This document shows positions 1 through 8,876 of a DNA stretch of 64,000 bases, piece after piece; position 1 is the first letter of the stretch, and every line of letters begins with the position of its first letter. The DNA lies in contig NZ_CP033019.1 in assembly GCF_003667705.1 (NCBI RefSeq), positions 6,262,001 through 6,326,000 on the forward strand. Reading direction: 5' to 3'. Source of the stretch: Janthinobacterium agaricidamnosum (GTDB lineage Bacteria; Pseudomonadota; Gammaproteobacteria; Burkholderiales; Burkholderiaceae_D). Below the pieces are notes generated by a model. The model made no database searches. It worked only from the letters and a program-made list of their open reading frames with translations, and was not told where the DNA came from. A program made the position numbers and the translations under genes.

Positions 1-1
1 A

Positions 2-526
2 GCGGTGTTCAGCCCGGACAGCGGCGACGCGCGCTTTTCGCTGGGGATCAGCTGCATCGGCGGCAAGCGCGAATTCAAGCTGCTGTTCACGGCTGGCCTG
101 TTCCAGCAATCGCCGATGACCGAACTGGCCGTCTGCCTGCCGGCCCGCTGGCCGCTGACCGTACACGGCTTTGCGGAGCACAGCCCATGGCGCTTTCCCG
201 TGGCGCTGCTGGCACGCCTGGGACGGCGCACGCTCGACCAGGCCAGCCTGGCGGCGGGCGAGCTGCTGCGGCGCGACGATCCTTATCTGGCGGACCTGGC
301 GTGGCCGGAAGGCGTCGATGCGCTGCTGGCCATCGACAAGCGCTGGAACCCCGAGCCGGAGGAAGACGACGTTGCCGACGATGACAAGGTCACCATCTAT
401 CTGCTGGTGCCGGTGGCGTACACAAAGAAAGGCGCGCCCGGCGCCAGCACCTTGCCGGCCTTGATGGAGCGCAAGCTCAAAGGCAGCTGGAAAGTGTCGG
501 CCTTGCCGTTTGCCATCCCACGCTAG
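2..526 (+). CDS. Suppressor-of-fused-like domain protein, 3' part (5' end outside window)
   Basis: The frame is open to the window edge, so only the last 174 residues or so are visible. The visible part has the pattern of the suppressor-of-fused (SUFU) family: an ELAVCLPARWP strand like the family's 'E-hydrophobic-CLPxxWP', then a WRFPVALLARLGR helix, an acidic linker and a late strand VTIYLLVPVAY. In bacteria SUFU domains are stand-alone proteins or predicted immunity proteins of polymorphic toxins; nothing visible here points to a toxin. The TAG stop is at 524-526 and the glycosyltransferase follows 109 bases later on the same strand. The family call rests on pattern recognition of an incomplete protein, so it is moderate. 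Confidence 0.55.
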   Translation, partial: AVFSPDSGDARFSLGISCIGGKREFKLLFTAGLFQQSPMTELAVCLPARWPLTVHGFAEHSPWRFPVALLARLGRRTLDQASLAAGELLRRDDPYLADLAWPEGVDALLAIDKRWNPEPEEDDVADDDKVTIYLLVPVAYTKKGAPGASTLPALMERKLKGSWKVSALPFAIPR

Positions 527-635
527 CGCGCACGGCAGTAACGAGATGCGCACGATCAATCAGATTCAATTGGGGAAATGTTATTCTTTCGATCTTCCGC
601 GCCAGCGGCCAGCTGTTCCATTCACCGGTTTCCCC

Positions 636-1763
636 ATGACAGAAAAAAAACAGAAAAAAATTCTCTTGTTGAGCGTTTCGGCCGGCGCCGGCCACCTGCG
701 CGCGGCGCAAGCCATCGAGGCATATGCCGGCCTGGAGCAGCACACCGTCGCCAGCCATCTCGACGTGATGGATTTCGTCACGCCCGCATTCCGCAAGCTG
801 TACACGGATTTTTATATCAAGCTGGTCAACAAGGCGCCCGCGCTGTGGGGCTATCTGTACCATGCCACCCACGACGCGCCGCGCGACAGCTCGATGCAGC
901 GATTGCGCCGCGCCGTCGAGCGCCTCAACACGCGCGCGCTGATGGCGCAGATCGCCGCCTTCCAGCCCGATGCCATCATCTGCACGCATTTCCTGCCGGC
1001 CGAACTGCTGTCGCGCGCGCTGCGCCAGCAGCAACTGGCCTGCCCGGTGTGGGTACAGGTCACCGATTTCGACTTGCACCGCATGTGGGTGCATGAGCAA
1101 ATGCAGGGCTATTTTGCCGCCACCGACGAAGTGGCGTTCCGCATGCGCCACGAAGGCATCCCCGCCGAGCGCATCCATGTGACGGGCATCCCCATCATGC
1201 CCGCCTTTGCGCAGGCGCCCGGTCGGGCGCAGTGCGCGCAGGCGTTTGGCCTCGACCCGCGGCGCACGACGATTTTGCTGATGGGCGGCGGAGCGGGACT
1301 GGGCAGCCTTGAAACGGTGGCCGCGCGCCTGCTGGCGCTGCCGGGCGACTTCCAGCTGATCGTGCTGGCGGGAAAAAATGCCGCCGCACTGGCGGCGCTG
1401 CAGGCGCTGGCCGGCCAGTATCCGGGCCGCCTGCTGGCGCAAGGCTTTACCAGCGAAGTCGAGCGCCTGATGGCGTGTGCCGATCTGGTGATCACCAAGC
1501 CGGGCGGGTTGACCACGTCCGAATGCCTGGCCCTGGGCTTGCCCATGATCGTCAACTCGCCGATTCCGGGGCAGGAAGAGCGCAATGCCGACTATCTGCT
1601 GGAGCAGGGCGTGGCCCTGAAGGCATTCGACGCCGTCACCCTCGAATACCGCGTGCGCCTGTTGCTCGATCATCCGGAGCAGTTGCAAGCCATGCGCGCA
1701 AAAGCGCTGGCCCTGGGCCGTCCGCGCGCCGCCCTGGATGTACTGGCGCAGGTGCTGGCTTGA
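636..1763 (+). CDS. MGDG-synthase/MurG-like glycosyltransferase (GT28 type)
   Basis: A 375-residue GT-B fold glycosyltransferase related to processive diacylglycerol glycosyltransferases (MGDG synthase/UgtP) and MurG. Residues 1-170 carry the MGDG synthase N-domain, with the glycine-rich GAGHLRAAQAIEA segment and a conserved THFLPAELL stretch. The C-terminal half has the nucleotide-sugar site: LLMGGGAGLGS, then GFTSEVERLMACADLVITKPGG with the donor-binding KPGG-TxxE pattern. It probably transfers a sugar to a lipid at the inner face of the cytoplasmic membrane; donor and acceptor cannot be read from sequence. I chose ATG 636 because homologs begin close to the KKILLLSVSAGAGH strand; an in-frame start at 510 would overlap the upstream gene. 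No strong ribosome-binding site precedes 636. Confidence 0.8.
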   Translation: MTEKKQKKILLLSVSAGAGHLRAAQAIEAYAGLEQHTVASHLDVMDFVTPAFRKLYTDFYIKLVNKAPALWGYLYHATHDAPRDSSMQRLRRAVERLNTRALMAQIAAFQPDAIICTHFLPAELLSRALRQQQLACPVWVQVTDFDLHRMWVHEQMQGYFAATDEVAFRMRHEGIPAERIHVTGIPIMPAFAQAPGRAQCAQAFGLDPRRTTILLMGGGAGLGSLETVAARLLALPGDFQLIVLAGKNAAALAALQALAGQYPGRLLAQGFTSEVERLMACADLVITKPGGLTTSECLALGLPMIVNSPIPGQEERNADYLLEQGVALKAFDAVTLEYRVRLLLDHPEQLQAMRAKALALGRPRAALDVLAQVLA

Positions 1764-2242
1764 CAGGGGGCGTAGTAAAACCCTGGCAGATCGCCCTGAC
1801 GCTGGCCTGGGTAGCCCTGCTGGGACTGTTTTTTGCGCAGGTGGAAATCCAGATCGAGGGGCCGGCCGGCTGGGCCGCGAACCTGCCCACCTGGCGTATC
1901 GAAAGCCATTGGCTGCTCGATATCTTCTGGGGCGGGCGGCCGATGACGGGCTACCATGCCTGGGTGTTTCCCTTCATTGCCCTGTTCTTCCATTTTCCCA
2001 TGCTCTTCCTGGCGCAATGGTCGCCGCGCCTCGAGTGCCGCGCCATCGGCTGCATCATGCTGTTCTGGATCATCGAGGATTATCTGTGGTTCGTGCTCAA
2101 TCCCGCCTATGGCGTGGCGCACTTCAATCCGGCCCACATCGCCTGGCACAAGCACTGGCTGTGGTGGGCGCCGACCGACTACTGGGTATCGCTGCTGCTG
2201 GCTGGCGTGCTGCTGTGGTTTTCATACAAGAGGAAGTCATGA
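1760..2242 (+). CDS. Small integral membrane protein, unknown function
   Basis: About 160 residues with four hydrophobic segments: IALTLAWVALLGLFFAQ near the N-terminus, WVFPFIALFFHFPMLFLAQ, IGCIMLFWIIEDYLWFVL and YWVSLLLAGVLLWF. The loops are rich in Trp and His (for example HIAWHKHWLWW), which could bind a metal or a lipid headgroup, but I recognise no family. A TTG start at 1760 overlaps the TGA of the glycosyltransferase gene (1761-1763), and no ATG or GTG lies between it and the first membrane segment. The gene's own stop overlaps the next start. The tight packing suggests one operon with the glycosyltransferase and the phosphatase. Confidence 0.65.
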   Translation: MTGGVVKPWQIALTLAWVALLGLFFAQVEIQIEGPAGWAANLPTWRIESHWLLDIFWGGRPMTGYHAWVFPFIALFFHFPMLFLAQWSPRLECRAIGCIMLFWIIEDYLWFVLNPAYGVAHFNPAHIAWHKHWLWWAPTDYWVSLLLAGVLLWFSYKRKS

Positions 2243-2823
2243 CCTTATCGCCCTTGCCGCATCTTTTGCTGCTATTCCTGGCCCTGGCGGCCGGTTCCGC
2301 CGGCGCGCAAGCGCCCGGGGCGCCCGAGCGCAATGCCGAGTGGGCGACGCCGCTGCCGCACGTGTCGAACCTGCACCAGGTCACCCCCGTCCTGTTCCGC
2401 AGCGCAAAGCTCGACAGCGCCGACGTGGCCCAGCTGCAGACGCTGGGCGTGAAGACGGTGATCAGCCTGCGCTCCTTCCATTCGGACACGCAGGTGCTCG
2501 ATGGCAGCGGCATCCGCGCCGTCCGCATTCCCATCAATACCTGGGCCATCCGCGACAAGCATGTGATCGAGACCATGCGCAGCATCCGCGCCGCCGAACA
2601 GCAGGGCCCCGTGCTGCTGCACTGCCTGCACGGCGCCGACCGCACGGGCCTGATGGCTGCCATGTACCGCATGCTGTACCAGGGCTGGCCGCGCGCGAAG
2701 GCGATCGACGAGTTGAAGAACGGCGGTTACGGCTATCACGCCGTGTGGAAGAATATCGAAAGCTACCTCAAGCGCGTCGACGTGGCGGCGCTGCGCGCGC
2801 AGATCGAACAGGAAAAACCATGA
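2239..2823 (+). CDS. Exported dual-specificity / tyrosine phosphatase-like protein
   Basis: 194 residues with an N-terminal signal peptide (LLLLFLALAAGSAGAQA) and the cysteine-phosphatase P-loop HCLHGADRTG, which fits HCx5R. The general-acid loop region around RIPINTWAIRD and the fold order match bacterial dual-specificity phosphatases that act in the periplasm. The substrate is unknown: a phosphoprotein, phosphoinositide-like lipid or sugar phosphate is possible. ATG 2239 overlaps the preceding stop and is preceded by an AGAGGAAG ribosome-binding site at 2229-2236. The following START-like gene overlaps the stop by four bases, so the three small genes are probably translationally coupled. 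The upstream lipid glycosyltransferase makes envelope lipid metabolism a reasonable guess. Confidence 0.8.
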   Translation: MTLSPLPHLLLLFLALAAGSAGAQAPGAPERNAEWATPLPHVSNLHQVTPVLFRSAKLDSADVAQLQTLGVKTVISLRSFHSDTQVLDGSGIRAVRIPINTWAIRDKHVIETMRSIRAAEQQGPVLLHCLHGADRTGLMAAMYRMLYQGWPRAKAIDELKNGGYGYHAVWKNIESYLKRVDVAALRAQIEQEKP

Positions 2824-3404
2824 AGACCCTGCTGTTCGCACTGGCCGCCTGTTCCGCCTGTTATCCGCCGGCCGCCCTGGCGGCCACGCCTGCGCTCGAT
2901 GTGCGCGATGTCAGCAAAGCCGGCATGCCCGGCAAGACCTTTGCCGCCACGACTAGCATGCCGGCCAGCGTGGCCACCGTCTGCGCGGCCATCCAGGATT
3001 TCGCCGGCTATCCGCAGTTCATGCCGAACGTGGACAAGATCAAGGTGACGGCCGCCGGCGGCGGCGTGTCGCTGGTCGACGTCACGCTCAAGCTGCCGAT
3101 GGGAGAAATCAAGCAATACCGCCTGAGAATGACGCCCAAGGTGCTTGACGCCAGCTGCAGCCTGGCCTGGAAGCTGGTGCCGATGGAGGGACTGAAGGTG
3201 GAGGACACCATCGCCGACACCAGCGGCTACTGGCAGCTGTCGCCGGATCCGTTTGACGCGGGCGCTGCCGCCGTCAGGTACCAGGTGTACACGGATCCGG
3301 GCCCCGTGCCGATGGGCCTGGGCTGGATCGTCGACAGCATGAGCCGCGACAGCATCCCGAAAATGTTCGACGCGCTGCGGGCGCGGGTGGCTGCGCGCAA
3401 ATAG
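2820..3404 (+). CDS. Exported SRPBCC/START-like protein
   Basis: 194 residues: a signal peptide (residues 1-20, FALAACSACYPPAALAA) followed by a polyketide-cyclase/START-like domain. The AATTSMPASVATVCAAIQDF segment matches the first strand and helix of the fold, and FAGYPQFMPNVDKIKV is the hallmark Y-x-x-F-x-P segment. Proteins of this fold bind hydrophobic ligands; an exported one may carry or sense a lipid or steroid-like molecule in the periplasm. ATG 2820 overlaps the phosphatase stop (ATGA), and GGAAAAACC precedes it, a weak ribosome-binding site consistent with coupled translation. Ligand unknown. Confidence 0.8.
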   Translation: MKTLLFALAACSACYPPAALAATPALDVRDVSKAGMPGKTFAATTSMPASVATVCAAIQDFAGYPQFMPNVDKIKVTAAGGGVSLVDVTLKLPMGEIKQYRLRMTPKVLDASCSLAWKLVPMEGLKVEDTIADTSGYWQLSPDPFDAGAAAVRYQVYTDPGPVPMGLGWIVDSMSRDSIPKMFDALRARVAARK

Positions 3405-3488
3405 CCGGCGTGGCGGAGCAGCCACTTCACGCGGGCGCGCCACTTCAGGCATGATGTCGTTTCATCCACACATCCGCCCGGAATCCGC

Positions 3489-5303
3489 ATGGAACACCAC
3501 AGCTTTCTCATCAACATACTGTTTTACCTGGTCGCCGCCATCATCATGGTGCCGCTGGCCAAGCGTCTGGGCATGGGCGCCGTGCTCGGTTATCTGGTGG
3601 CCGGCGTCGTCATCGGACCGTGGGGCCTGGGCCTGATCAAGAATGTCGAGGTGATTCTCAGCTTTTCCGAGTTCGGTGTGGTGCTGCTGCTGTTTTTGAT
3701 CGGACTGGAGCTCGAGCCCAGGCGATTGTGGCTGCTGCGCCGGCCCATCTTCGGCTGGGGCGGGGCGCAGGTGGGCGTCGTCAGCGCGGGACTGTGCGCC
3801 GTGGCCATGGCGTTCGGCGTGGACTGGCGCACGGCGCTGGTCGGTGCGCTGGGGCTGTCGCTGTCGTCGACGGCCATCGTGCTGGCCACCTTGGGCGAAC
3901 GTAAACTGATGAGTACGCCGGCCGGTTCCGCCGGCTTTTCCATCTTGCTGTTCCAGGATATCGCCGCCATTCCCATGATCGCGCTGGTGCCGCTCTTGGG
4001 CGGCCTGGTCACGCATAGCGGCGAACCGGGCTGGCTGCGCGTGGCCAAGCTGGCCGCCGTGCTGGCCGCCCTGGTGATCGGCGGGCGCTTCCTGGTGAAC
4101 CCCATCCTGCGCTTCATCGCCAAGACGGACTTGCGCGAAATCTTCACGGCCTTTGCCCTGCTGCTGGTGATCGCCATTTGCGTGCTGATGGAATCGGTGG
4201 GCTTGTCGATGGCGCTGGGCACCTTCATGGCGGGCGTGCTGCTGGCCGATTCCGAATACCGGCATGAACTCATTTCCGACCTGGAACCGTTCAAGGGTTT
4301 GCTGCTGGGCCTGTTCTTCATCGCCGTGGGCATGTCCGTCGATTTCGGCGTGCTGCGCGCCCAGCCGCTGCTGATCCTGGCCCTGGTGGCGGGGCTGCTG
4401 GTGGTCAAGATCGGCTTGCTGTATGTGTTGTCGAAGTTTTTCGACATTCCCCGCGGCCAGCAGCTGTTTTTTGCGCTGCTGCTGTCGCAGGGTGGCGAAT
4501 TTGCCTTCGTCGTGTTTGCCGCCGCCGAGGCCGCGCATGTGTTTGCGCCGCAGACGGCCGCGCTGCTGGTCGTGGTGGTGACCCTGTCGATGGTGGCCAC
4601 GCCCCTGCTGCTGCTGGCGCACGACAAGTTCGTCGCGCCGCGTCTGCAGGGCGAGAAGAAGCGCCGTCCCGACGACCATATCGAGGCGCAGGACAACCCC
4701 ATCGTCATCGCCGGCTTCGGCCGCTTCGGCCAGATCATCGGCCGCCTGCTGGCGGCCAACAAGATCGGCGTGACGGTGCTCGACCACGACCCGGACCAGA
4801 TCGAACTGCTGCGCAAGTTTGGCTTCAAGGTGTTTTATGGCGACGCCACGCGCGTGGACCTGCTGGTGGCGGCCGGCATCGAGAAGGCGAAGGCGCTGGT
4901 GATCGCCATCGACAATGTGGACGACAGCCTGGCCCTGGTCGACGCCGTGCGCCTGCGCCTGCCCGAGCTGACGATCCTGGCGCGCGCGCGCAACGTCACG
5001 CATTACTATGAATTGATGAAGCGCGGCGTGACCCTGATCGAGCGCGAGACGTTTGCCGCGGCCCTGTTGCTGGGCGAGCAGACCTTGCAGCAGGTGGGCT
5101 TCAGCGCCGAGCGGGCGCAGCGCGCGGCCGGCATCTTCGGCCGGCATAACCTGAAAACTTTGCTGGAAGTGGCGCCGCACTTCCAGGACCAGCAAAAAGT
5201 CATGTCCCTCACGCGCCAGGCGCGCGAGGAGCTGGAAGACATGTTCGAGAGCGATGCGGCCGCGTTTGCGGCGGCGGAAGCGGAGAACGGTAGGTCGGAT
5301 TAG
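3489..5303 (+). CDS. KefB/KefC-type monovalent cation:proton antiporter with RCK domain
   Basis: 604 residues. Residues 1-385 form a CPA2 Na+/H+ exchanger domain with about 12 hydrophobic segments, including LIGLELEPRRLW and LLLSQGGEFAFVVFA, both typical of Kef proteins. Residues about 405-520 are a TrkA-N/RCK Rossmann domain (IVIAGFGRFGQIIGRLLA, then FYGDAT), which in Kef proteins binds NAD(H) and glutathione adducts to gate K+ efflux. A charged, Ala/Glu-rich tail follows. No KefG/KefF ancillary quinone oxidoreductase lies beside it. The last codons, including the stop, fall inside a REP-like palindrome (5290-5371), so the C-terminus may have been altered when that element inserted. Confidence 0.9.
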   Translation: MEHHSFLINILFYLVAAIIMVPLAKRLGMGAVLGYLVAGVVIGPWGLGLIKNVEVILSFSEFGVVLLLFLIGLELEPRRLWLLRRPIFGWGGAQVGVVSAGLCAVAMAFGVDWRTALVGALGLSLSSTAIVLATLGERKLMSTPAGSAGFSILLFQDIAAIPMIALVPLLGGLVTHSGEPGWLRVAKLAAVLAALVIGGRFLVNPILRFIAKTDLREIFTAFALLLVIAICVLMESVGLSMALGTFMAGVLLADSEYRHELISDLEPFKGLLLGLFFIAVGMSVDFGVLRAQPLLILALVAGLLVVKIGLLYVLSKFFDIPRGQQLFFALLLSQGGEFAFVVFAAAEAAHVFAPQTAALLVVVVTLSMVATPLLLLAHDKFVAPRLQGEKKRRPDDHIEAQDNPIVIAGFGRFGQIIGRLLAANKIGVTVLDHDPDQIELLRKFGFKVFYGDATRVDLLVAAGIEKAKALVIAIDNVDDSLALVDAVRLRLPELTILARARNVTHYYELMKRGVTLIERETFAAALLLGEQTLQQVGFSAERAQRAAGIFGRHNLKTLLEVAPHFQDQQKVMSLTRQAREELEDMFESDAAAFAAAEAENGRSD

Positions 5304-5371
5304 CGGGAACCGCGTAATCCGACATCGTGTTGGCGGTGTCGGCTTACGCGCTTTGCGCTAAGCCGACCTAC
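5290..5371. repeat. REP-like double palindrome overlapping an antiporter gene's 3' end
   Basis: Two imperfect hairpins lie head to head. One pairs GTCGGATTA (5294-5302) with TAATCCGAC (5315-5323). The other pairs GTCGGCTTACGCG (5338-5350) with CGCTAAGCCGAC (5356-5367). The outer arms GTAGGTCGG and CCGACCTAC (5290-5298, 5363-5371) are fully complementary. This is the layout of a bacterial REP/BIME unit, and the GTAGGTCGGATTAGC core is typical of REPs mobilised by RAYT transposases. It sits between convergent genes, the usual REP location. No other copy was seen in the window. Confidence 0.75.
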
Positions 5372-5388
5372 GCCTCCTGGCAAGCGGC

Positions 5389-7278
5389 TTATTTTCCCCG
5401 TTTGCTCTCAATCGCCTCGATCTGGTCCATGATGCCGTTCATGCGCGCCGCCAGCGCCTGGTACGGTTTCGGCGATGCCAGGTCGACGCCGGCCGCCTTC
5501 ACCAGATCGTAGGGGTAGGCCGAGCCGCCCGCACTGAGCATCTTCAGGTAGGCGGCCAGCGCGCCCGGTTCCTTGTCGAGGATGCGCTGTGCGAAATCCT
5601 GCGCCGCCGCGATCGAGGTGGCGTACTGGAACACATAGAAACCGTGATAGAAATGCGGCACATACGCCCATTCCAGCGCGTAGGCGGGGTCGATGGTCAT
5701 GACGCCCTGCGCTTCGCCGTGGTAGCGCTTGAGGATATCGGCATAGATGGCCGTGATTTCTTCGCCCGTCAGCGACGCTCCCTTGTCCACCTTGCCGTGG
5801 ATGGCCGCCTCGAATTCGGCGAACATGGATTGGCGGAAGAAGGTGCCGCGCAGGTTTTCCAGCGCTGCGCCCAGGTACAGCAGGCGCTCGTCGTCATCCT
5901 TGGCCTGCTTCAGGCGCGCGTCGAGCAGCAGCGCCTCGTTCGTGGTCGAGGCGATTTCCGCGACAAAGATGCTGTACGGCGCATAGATCGACGGCTGCGC
6001 CTTGTTGGCCAGCACCGAGTGCATGGCGTGGCCCCATTCGTGCGTCAGGGTGCTGACGGCTTCGTAATTGTCCGTGTAATTGAGCAGCACGAACGGATGC
6101 ACGTCATACGCGTCGCCATTCATGTAGGCACCCGCAACCTTGCGCGGACGCGGATACACATCCATCCAGCGCGCGTCCACGGCGGCAGTGAGCGCCTTGA
6201 CGTAGTCGGGGCCCAGCGGCGCGGCGGAAGCGAGCATCATCTGCTTGCCTTCGGCCAGCGGGAAGGTGCGCTCGCTTTTCAGCAGCGGCGCATACACGTC
6301 GTAGTACGCCAGGTCCTTGATGCCCAGCATGCGCGCGCGCAGCTTGAAGTAGCGGTGCAGGGTGGGCAGGTTGGCGTTGGTTTGCGCGATCAGGGTCTGG
6401 TAGACGGCCGGCGGCAAGTTGTCGGCATCGAGCGCGGCGCTTTGCGAATCGGCGTAACGGCGCACCTTGGCATACGCGGCATCCGTTTTCAGCTGGCCGT
6501 ACAGGGTTTCGCCGAACGTGCGTTCGTACTCTTTCCACTTGCCGAAGAAGGCGTCGAACACCCGCTTGCGGTCGGCGCGATTGTCATCGCCCCGGTATTT
6601 CGTGTACGCCGCCTGGTCGAGGCGCACTTGCTTGCCGTCCGACAGTGTGACGGTCGGCCACGGGATTTCCGCATTGGCCAGGGTGCGGTAGACGCTGGCG
6701 GCCGAGCTTGTTGCCAGGCCGAACTGCGCCACCAGCTGTTCGCCGGCCGCGTCGAGCGTGTGCGGCGCGCTGCGCAGCATGTTACTCAATTGAAAGCGGT
6801 ACAGCTGCAGGCCCTTGTCTTTCGCCAGCATGGCATCGATGCGCTTGCTGCCCAGGGCGAGGATTTCCGGCTGTAAAAAGGTCACCGCCTGGGTGAACTC
6901 GTTGCCCAGCAGGGCGGCGCGCTGGTTCAGCTGGTTGCCCTTGCTGTCGCCCGTATCCTGGTCGTAATACTGCGCCGCATAGGTATACAGCGTGTTGACG
7001 CGCTTGCGCGCATCGGCGTACAGGTCCAGGCAGCTTTTCAGGCGGGCCGGCGAGCCTCCCAGCTGCCCCTTGCAGCCGCCCAGTTGCTGCAGCTGGCCCG
7101 ACAGTTTTTTCGCGTCGGCGTCGAATGCGGCGTCGTTTTGATACAGCGCCGTCAAATCCCAGCGGTCGGCCTGTTTGTCGGTCTGAGCGGGGGCTGGCGC
7201 AGGAGCGGCAGAGGCGGTGGCGAGGCTGAGGGCCAGCAGGGAGAACAGCAGGGGGCGCTTGAGTGCGGATGGCGTCAT
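5389..7278 (-). CDS. pepF: Exported M3B oligoendopeptidase F
   Basis: 629 residues. The zinc-binding motif THEWGHAMHS (H413, E414, H417) with the downstream FVAEIASTTNEALLL stretch, which supplies the third ligand, identifies a thimet-type M3B peptidase. Family members cleave short peptides of roughly 7-17 residues. Unlike the cytosolic Lactococcus PepF, this protein begins with a clear signal peptide (residues 1-25, LLFSLLALSLATASAAPA) and an Ala/Pro linker, so it should act in the periplasm or outside. It is convergent with the antiporter gene across the REP element; ttcA lies 179 bases upstream on the same strand. The ATG at 7278 starts the signal peptide. Confidence 0.9.
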   Translation of the reverse strand: MTPSALKRPLLFSLLALSLATASAAPAPAPAQTDKQADRWDLTALYQNDAAFDADAKKLSGQLQQLGGCKGQLGGSPARLKSCLDLYADARKRVNTLYTYAAQYYDQDTGDSKGNQLNQRAALLGNEFTQAVTFLQPEILALGSKRIDAMLAKDKGLQLYRFQLSNMLRSAPHTLDAAGEQLVAQFGLATSSAASVYRTLANAEIPWPTVTLSDGKQVRLDQAAYTKYRGDDNRADRKRVFDAFFGKWKEYERTFGETLYGQLKTDAAYAKVRRYADSQSAALDADNLPPAVYQTLIAQTNANLPTLHRYFKLRARMLGIKDLAYYDVYAPLLKSERTFPLAEGKQMMLASAAPLGPDYVKALTAAVDARWMDVYPRPRKVAGAYMNGDAYDVHPFVLLNYTDNYEAVSTLTHEWGHAMHSVLANKAQPSIYAPYSIFVAEIASTTNEALLLDARLKQAKDDDERLLYLGAALENLRGTFFRQSMFAEFEAAIHGKVDKGASLTGEEITAIYADILKRYHGEAQGVMTIDPAYALEWAYVPHFYHGFYVFQYATSIAAAQDFAQRILDKEPGALAAYLKMLSAGGSAYPYDLVKAAGVDLASPKPYQALAARMNGIMDQIEAIESKRGK

Positions 7279-7407
7279 GGTTCATTCCAGTGAGGTTGTC
7301 GGAAGAATGCGTGCTGACCGCCGGGCAGGGACGTGCGCGTGACACACCGCGTACCGGCAGAGTTACCTACGGTACAGCAAATGAGGGGAGGGGGAAAGAG
7401 GCGGGGC

Positions 7408-7430
7408 GCCGCCACCTGGGCGGTGGCGGC
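7408..7430 (-). terminator. Possible terminator hairpin downstream of ttcA
   Basis: A perfect 9-bp stem, GCCGCCACC (7408-7416) with GGTGGCGGC (7422-7430), and a 5-base loop lies about 28 bases past the ttcA stop on the minus strand. It is not followed by a clear U-run on that strand, so it may end transcription weakly or only protect the 3' end. Confidence 0.35.
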
Positions 7431-7457
7431 GAAACAACACGGGCTGAGAACAGCCGA

Positions 7458-8429
7458 TTACAGCGCTTGCAGCGGAATCGTGCCGAACGTGGTCGGCGTC
7501 GAGCACGGCTCTTCGTCGAAGGCGATGTCGCCCATGGGGTTGGCCACGCCGTCCGCCTTCAAGTCCTTGAAGCCGAACAGCTTCGGATCCATCAGGTGCG
7601 ATGGCGCCACGTTCGACAGGGCCGAGAAGATGCTTTCCACGCGGCCCGGGAATTTCTTGTCCCATTCGCGCATCAAGCCCTTGATCTGCTTGCGCTGCAG
7701 GTTTTCCTGCGAACCGCACAAATCGCATGGAATGATGGGGAAGCCCTTGACTTCCGCATAGCGCTGCGTGTCTTCTTCCTTCACATACGCCATCGGGCGG
7801 ATGACGATGTGCTTGCCGTCGTCCGATTGCAGCTTGGCCGGCATGCCTTTCAGTTTGCCGCCGAAGAACATATTCAGGAAGAACGTTTCCAAAATATCAT
7901 CGCGGTGGTGGCCCAGGGCGATCTTGTTGGCGCCCAGCTCGTCGGCCACGCGGTACAGGATGCCGCGGCGCAGGCGCGAGCACAGCGAGCAGGTCGTCTT
8001 GCCTTCCGGGATCAGGCGCTTGACGATGCTGTAGGTATCCTGGTTTTCGATATGGAAGGCCACGCCCAGTTCCGTCAGGTAGGCGGGCAGGATTTCCGGC
8101 GGGAAGTTCGGCTGCTTCTGATCCAGGTTGACGGCGACGATATCGAAGTGAATCGGCGCACGTTCGCGCAAGGTCATCAGGATGTCCAGCAGGGCATAGC
8201 TATCCTTGCCGCCCGACAGGCACACCATTACCTTGTCGCCGTCTTCGATCATATTGAAGTCGCCGATGGCCTGGCCCACCAGGCGGCACAGGCGCTTGTG
8301 CAGCTTGTTGTTTTCCAGGGCGATCTTTTCCGCCTTCTTGCGCGCCAGTTTCTGCGCTTCCACATTGGCCGGGAATTCCACGGCCGTCGTCGTCGTTTCC
8401 AGCACGGCGGTGTTGCTCATGTTGTTCAT
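7458..8429 (-). CDS. ttcA: tRNA 2-thiocytidine(32) synthetase TtcA
   Basis: 323 residues. TtcA thiolates cytidine 32 of certain tRNAs using ATP and an iron-sulfur cluster. The ATP-pyrophosphatase P-loop LSGGKDS is at residues 71-77. The cluster cysteines are in CSLC (C147, C150), with a second pair CDLC (C235, C238) as in the family. [16 protein letters not shown] is the conserved helix after the P-loop domain. A Thr/Ala-rich N-terminal extension of about 20 residues is slightly unusual. The start at 8429 overlaps the folB stop (ATGA), implying coupled translation with folB. Confidence 0.95.
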   Translation of the reverse strand: MNNMSNTAVLETTTTAVEFPANVEAQKLARKKAEKIALENNKLHKRLCRLVGQAIGDFNMIEDGDKVMVCLSGGKDSYALLDILMTLRERAPIHFDIVAVNLDQKQPNFPPEILPAYLTELGVAFHIENQDTYSIVKRLIPEGKTTCSLCSRLRRGILYRVADELGANKIALGHHRDDILETFFLNMFFGGKLKGMPAKLQSDDGKHIVIRPMAYVKEEDTQRYAEVKGFPIIPCDLCGSQENLQRKQIKGLMREWDKKFPGRVESIFSALSNVAPSHLMDPKLFGFKDLKADGVANPMGDIAFDEEPCSTPTTFGTIPLQAL

Positions 8430-8824
8430 GCTTCATCCTTGATCTTGAATACTTCCACGCCCACGCCTTCGCAGTCGGGATACACGTCCGGTTTCATGCT
8501 CGACACGCGCGCGGCGCGCACGCGCGGGTGGGCCAGCATGGCGGCGAGCACGTCGTCGACCAGGCTTTCCTGCAGCTGCACGTGGCCTTGCGCCATGCGC
8601 CTGGCGATGGTTTCGCGCATGAAGTCGTAATCGACCACCTCTTCCAGCTGGTCATCCTTGGGCGTCGACAGGGCCAGGGGAATGTACAGGTCGACGTTGA
8701 TGAGGACGCGCTGCTCGCCCTTTTTCTCGAAGTCGTAGACGCCGATGTTGATGAGGACTTCGTAATTGCGCAGGAACAGCCGGCGGCAATCAAGCAGGCG
8801 AGGGTGGGACAGGGCGGACGACAT
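8426..8824 (-). CDS. folB: Dihydroneopterin aldolase FolB
   Basis: 132 residues. FolB converts 7,8-dihydroneopterin to 6-hydroxymethyl-7,8-dihydropterin and glycolaldehyde in folate synthesis. The family pattern is visible: [19 protein letters not shown] with the pterin-facing G-V-Y/E-K segment, then NVDLYIPL, and [12 protein letters not shown] at the tetramer interface. ATG 8824 has an AAGG eight bases upstream on the minus strand. The gene lies between a pteridine-reductase-like SDR and ttcA, all on the same strand, so the first two genes of this group both act on pterins. Confidence 0.93.
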   Translation of the reverse strand: MSSALSHPRLLDCRRLFLRNYEVLINIGVYDFEKKGEQRVLINVDLYIPLALSTPKDDQLEEVVDYDFMRETIARRMAQGHVQLQESLVDDVLAAMLAHPRVRAARVSSMKPDVYPDCEGVGVEVFKIKDEA

Positions 8825-8876
8825 AGTTTTACCTTTTCGGGAATGCTGAATGCGGGTTGTTTGGCAGGGCTGCTGA

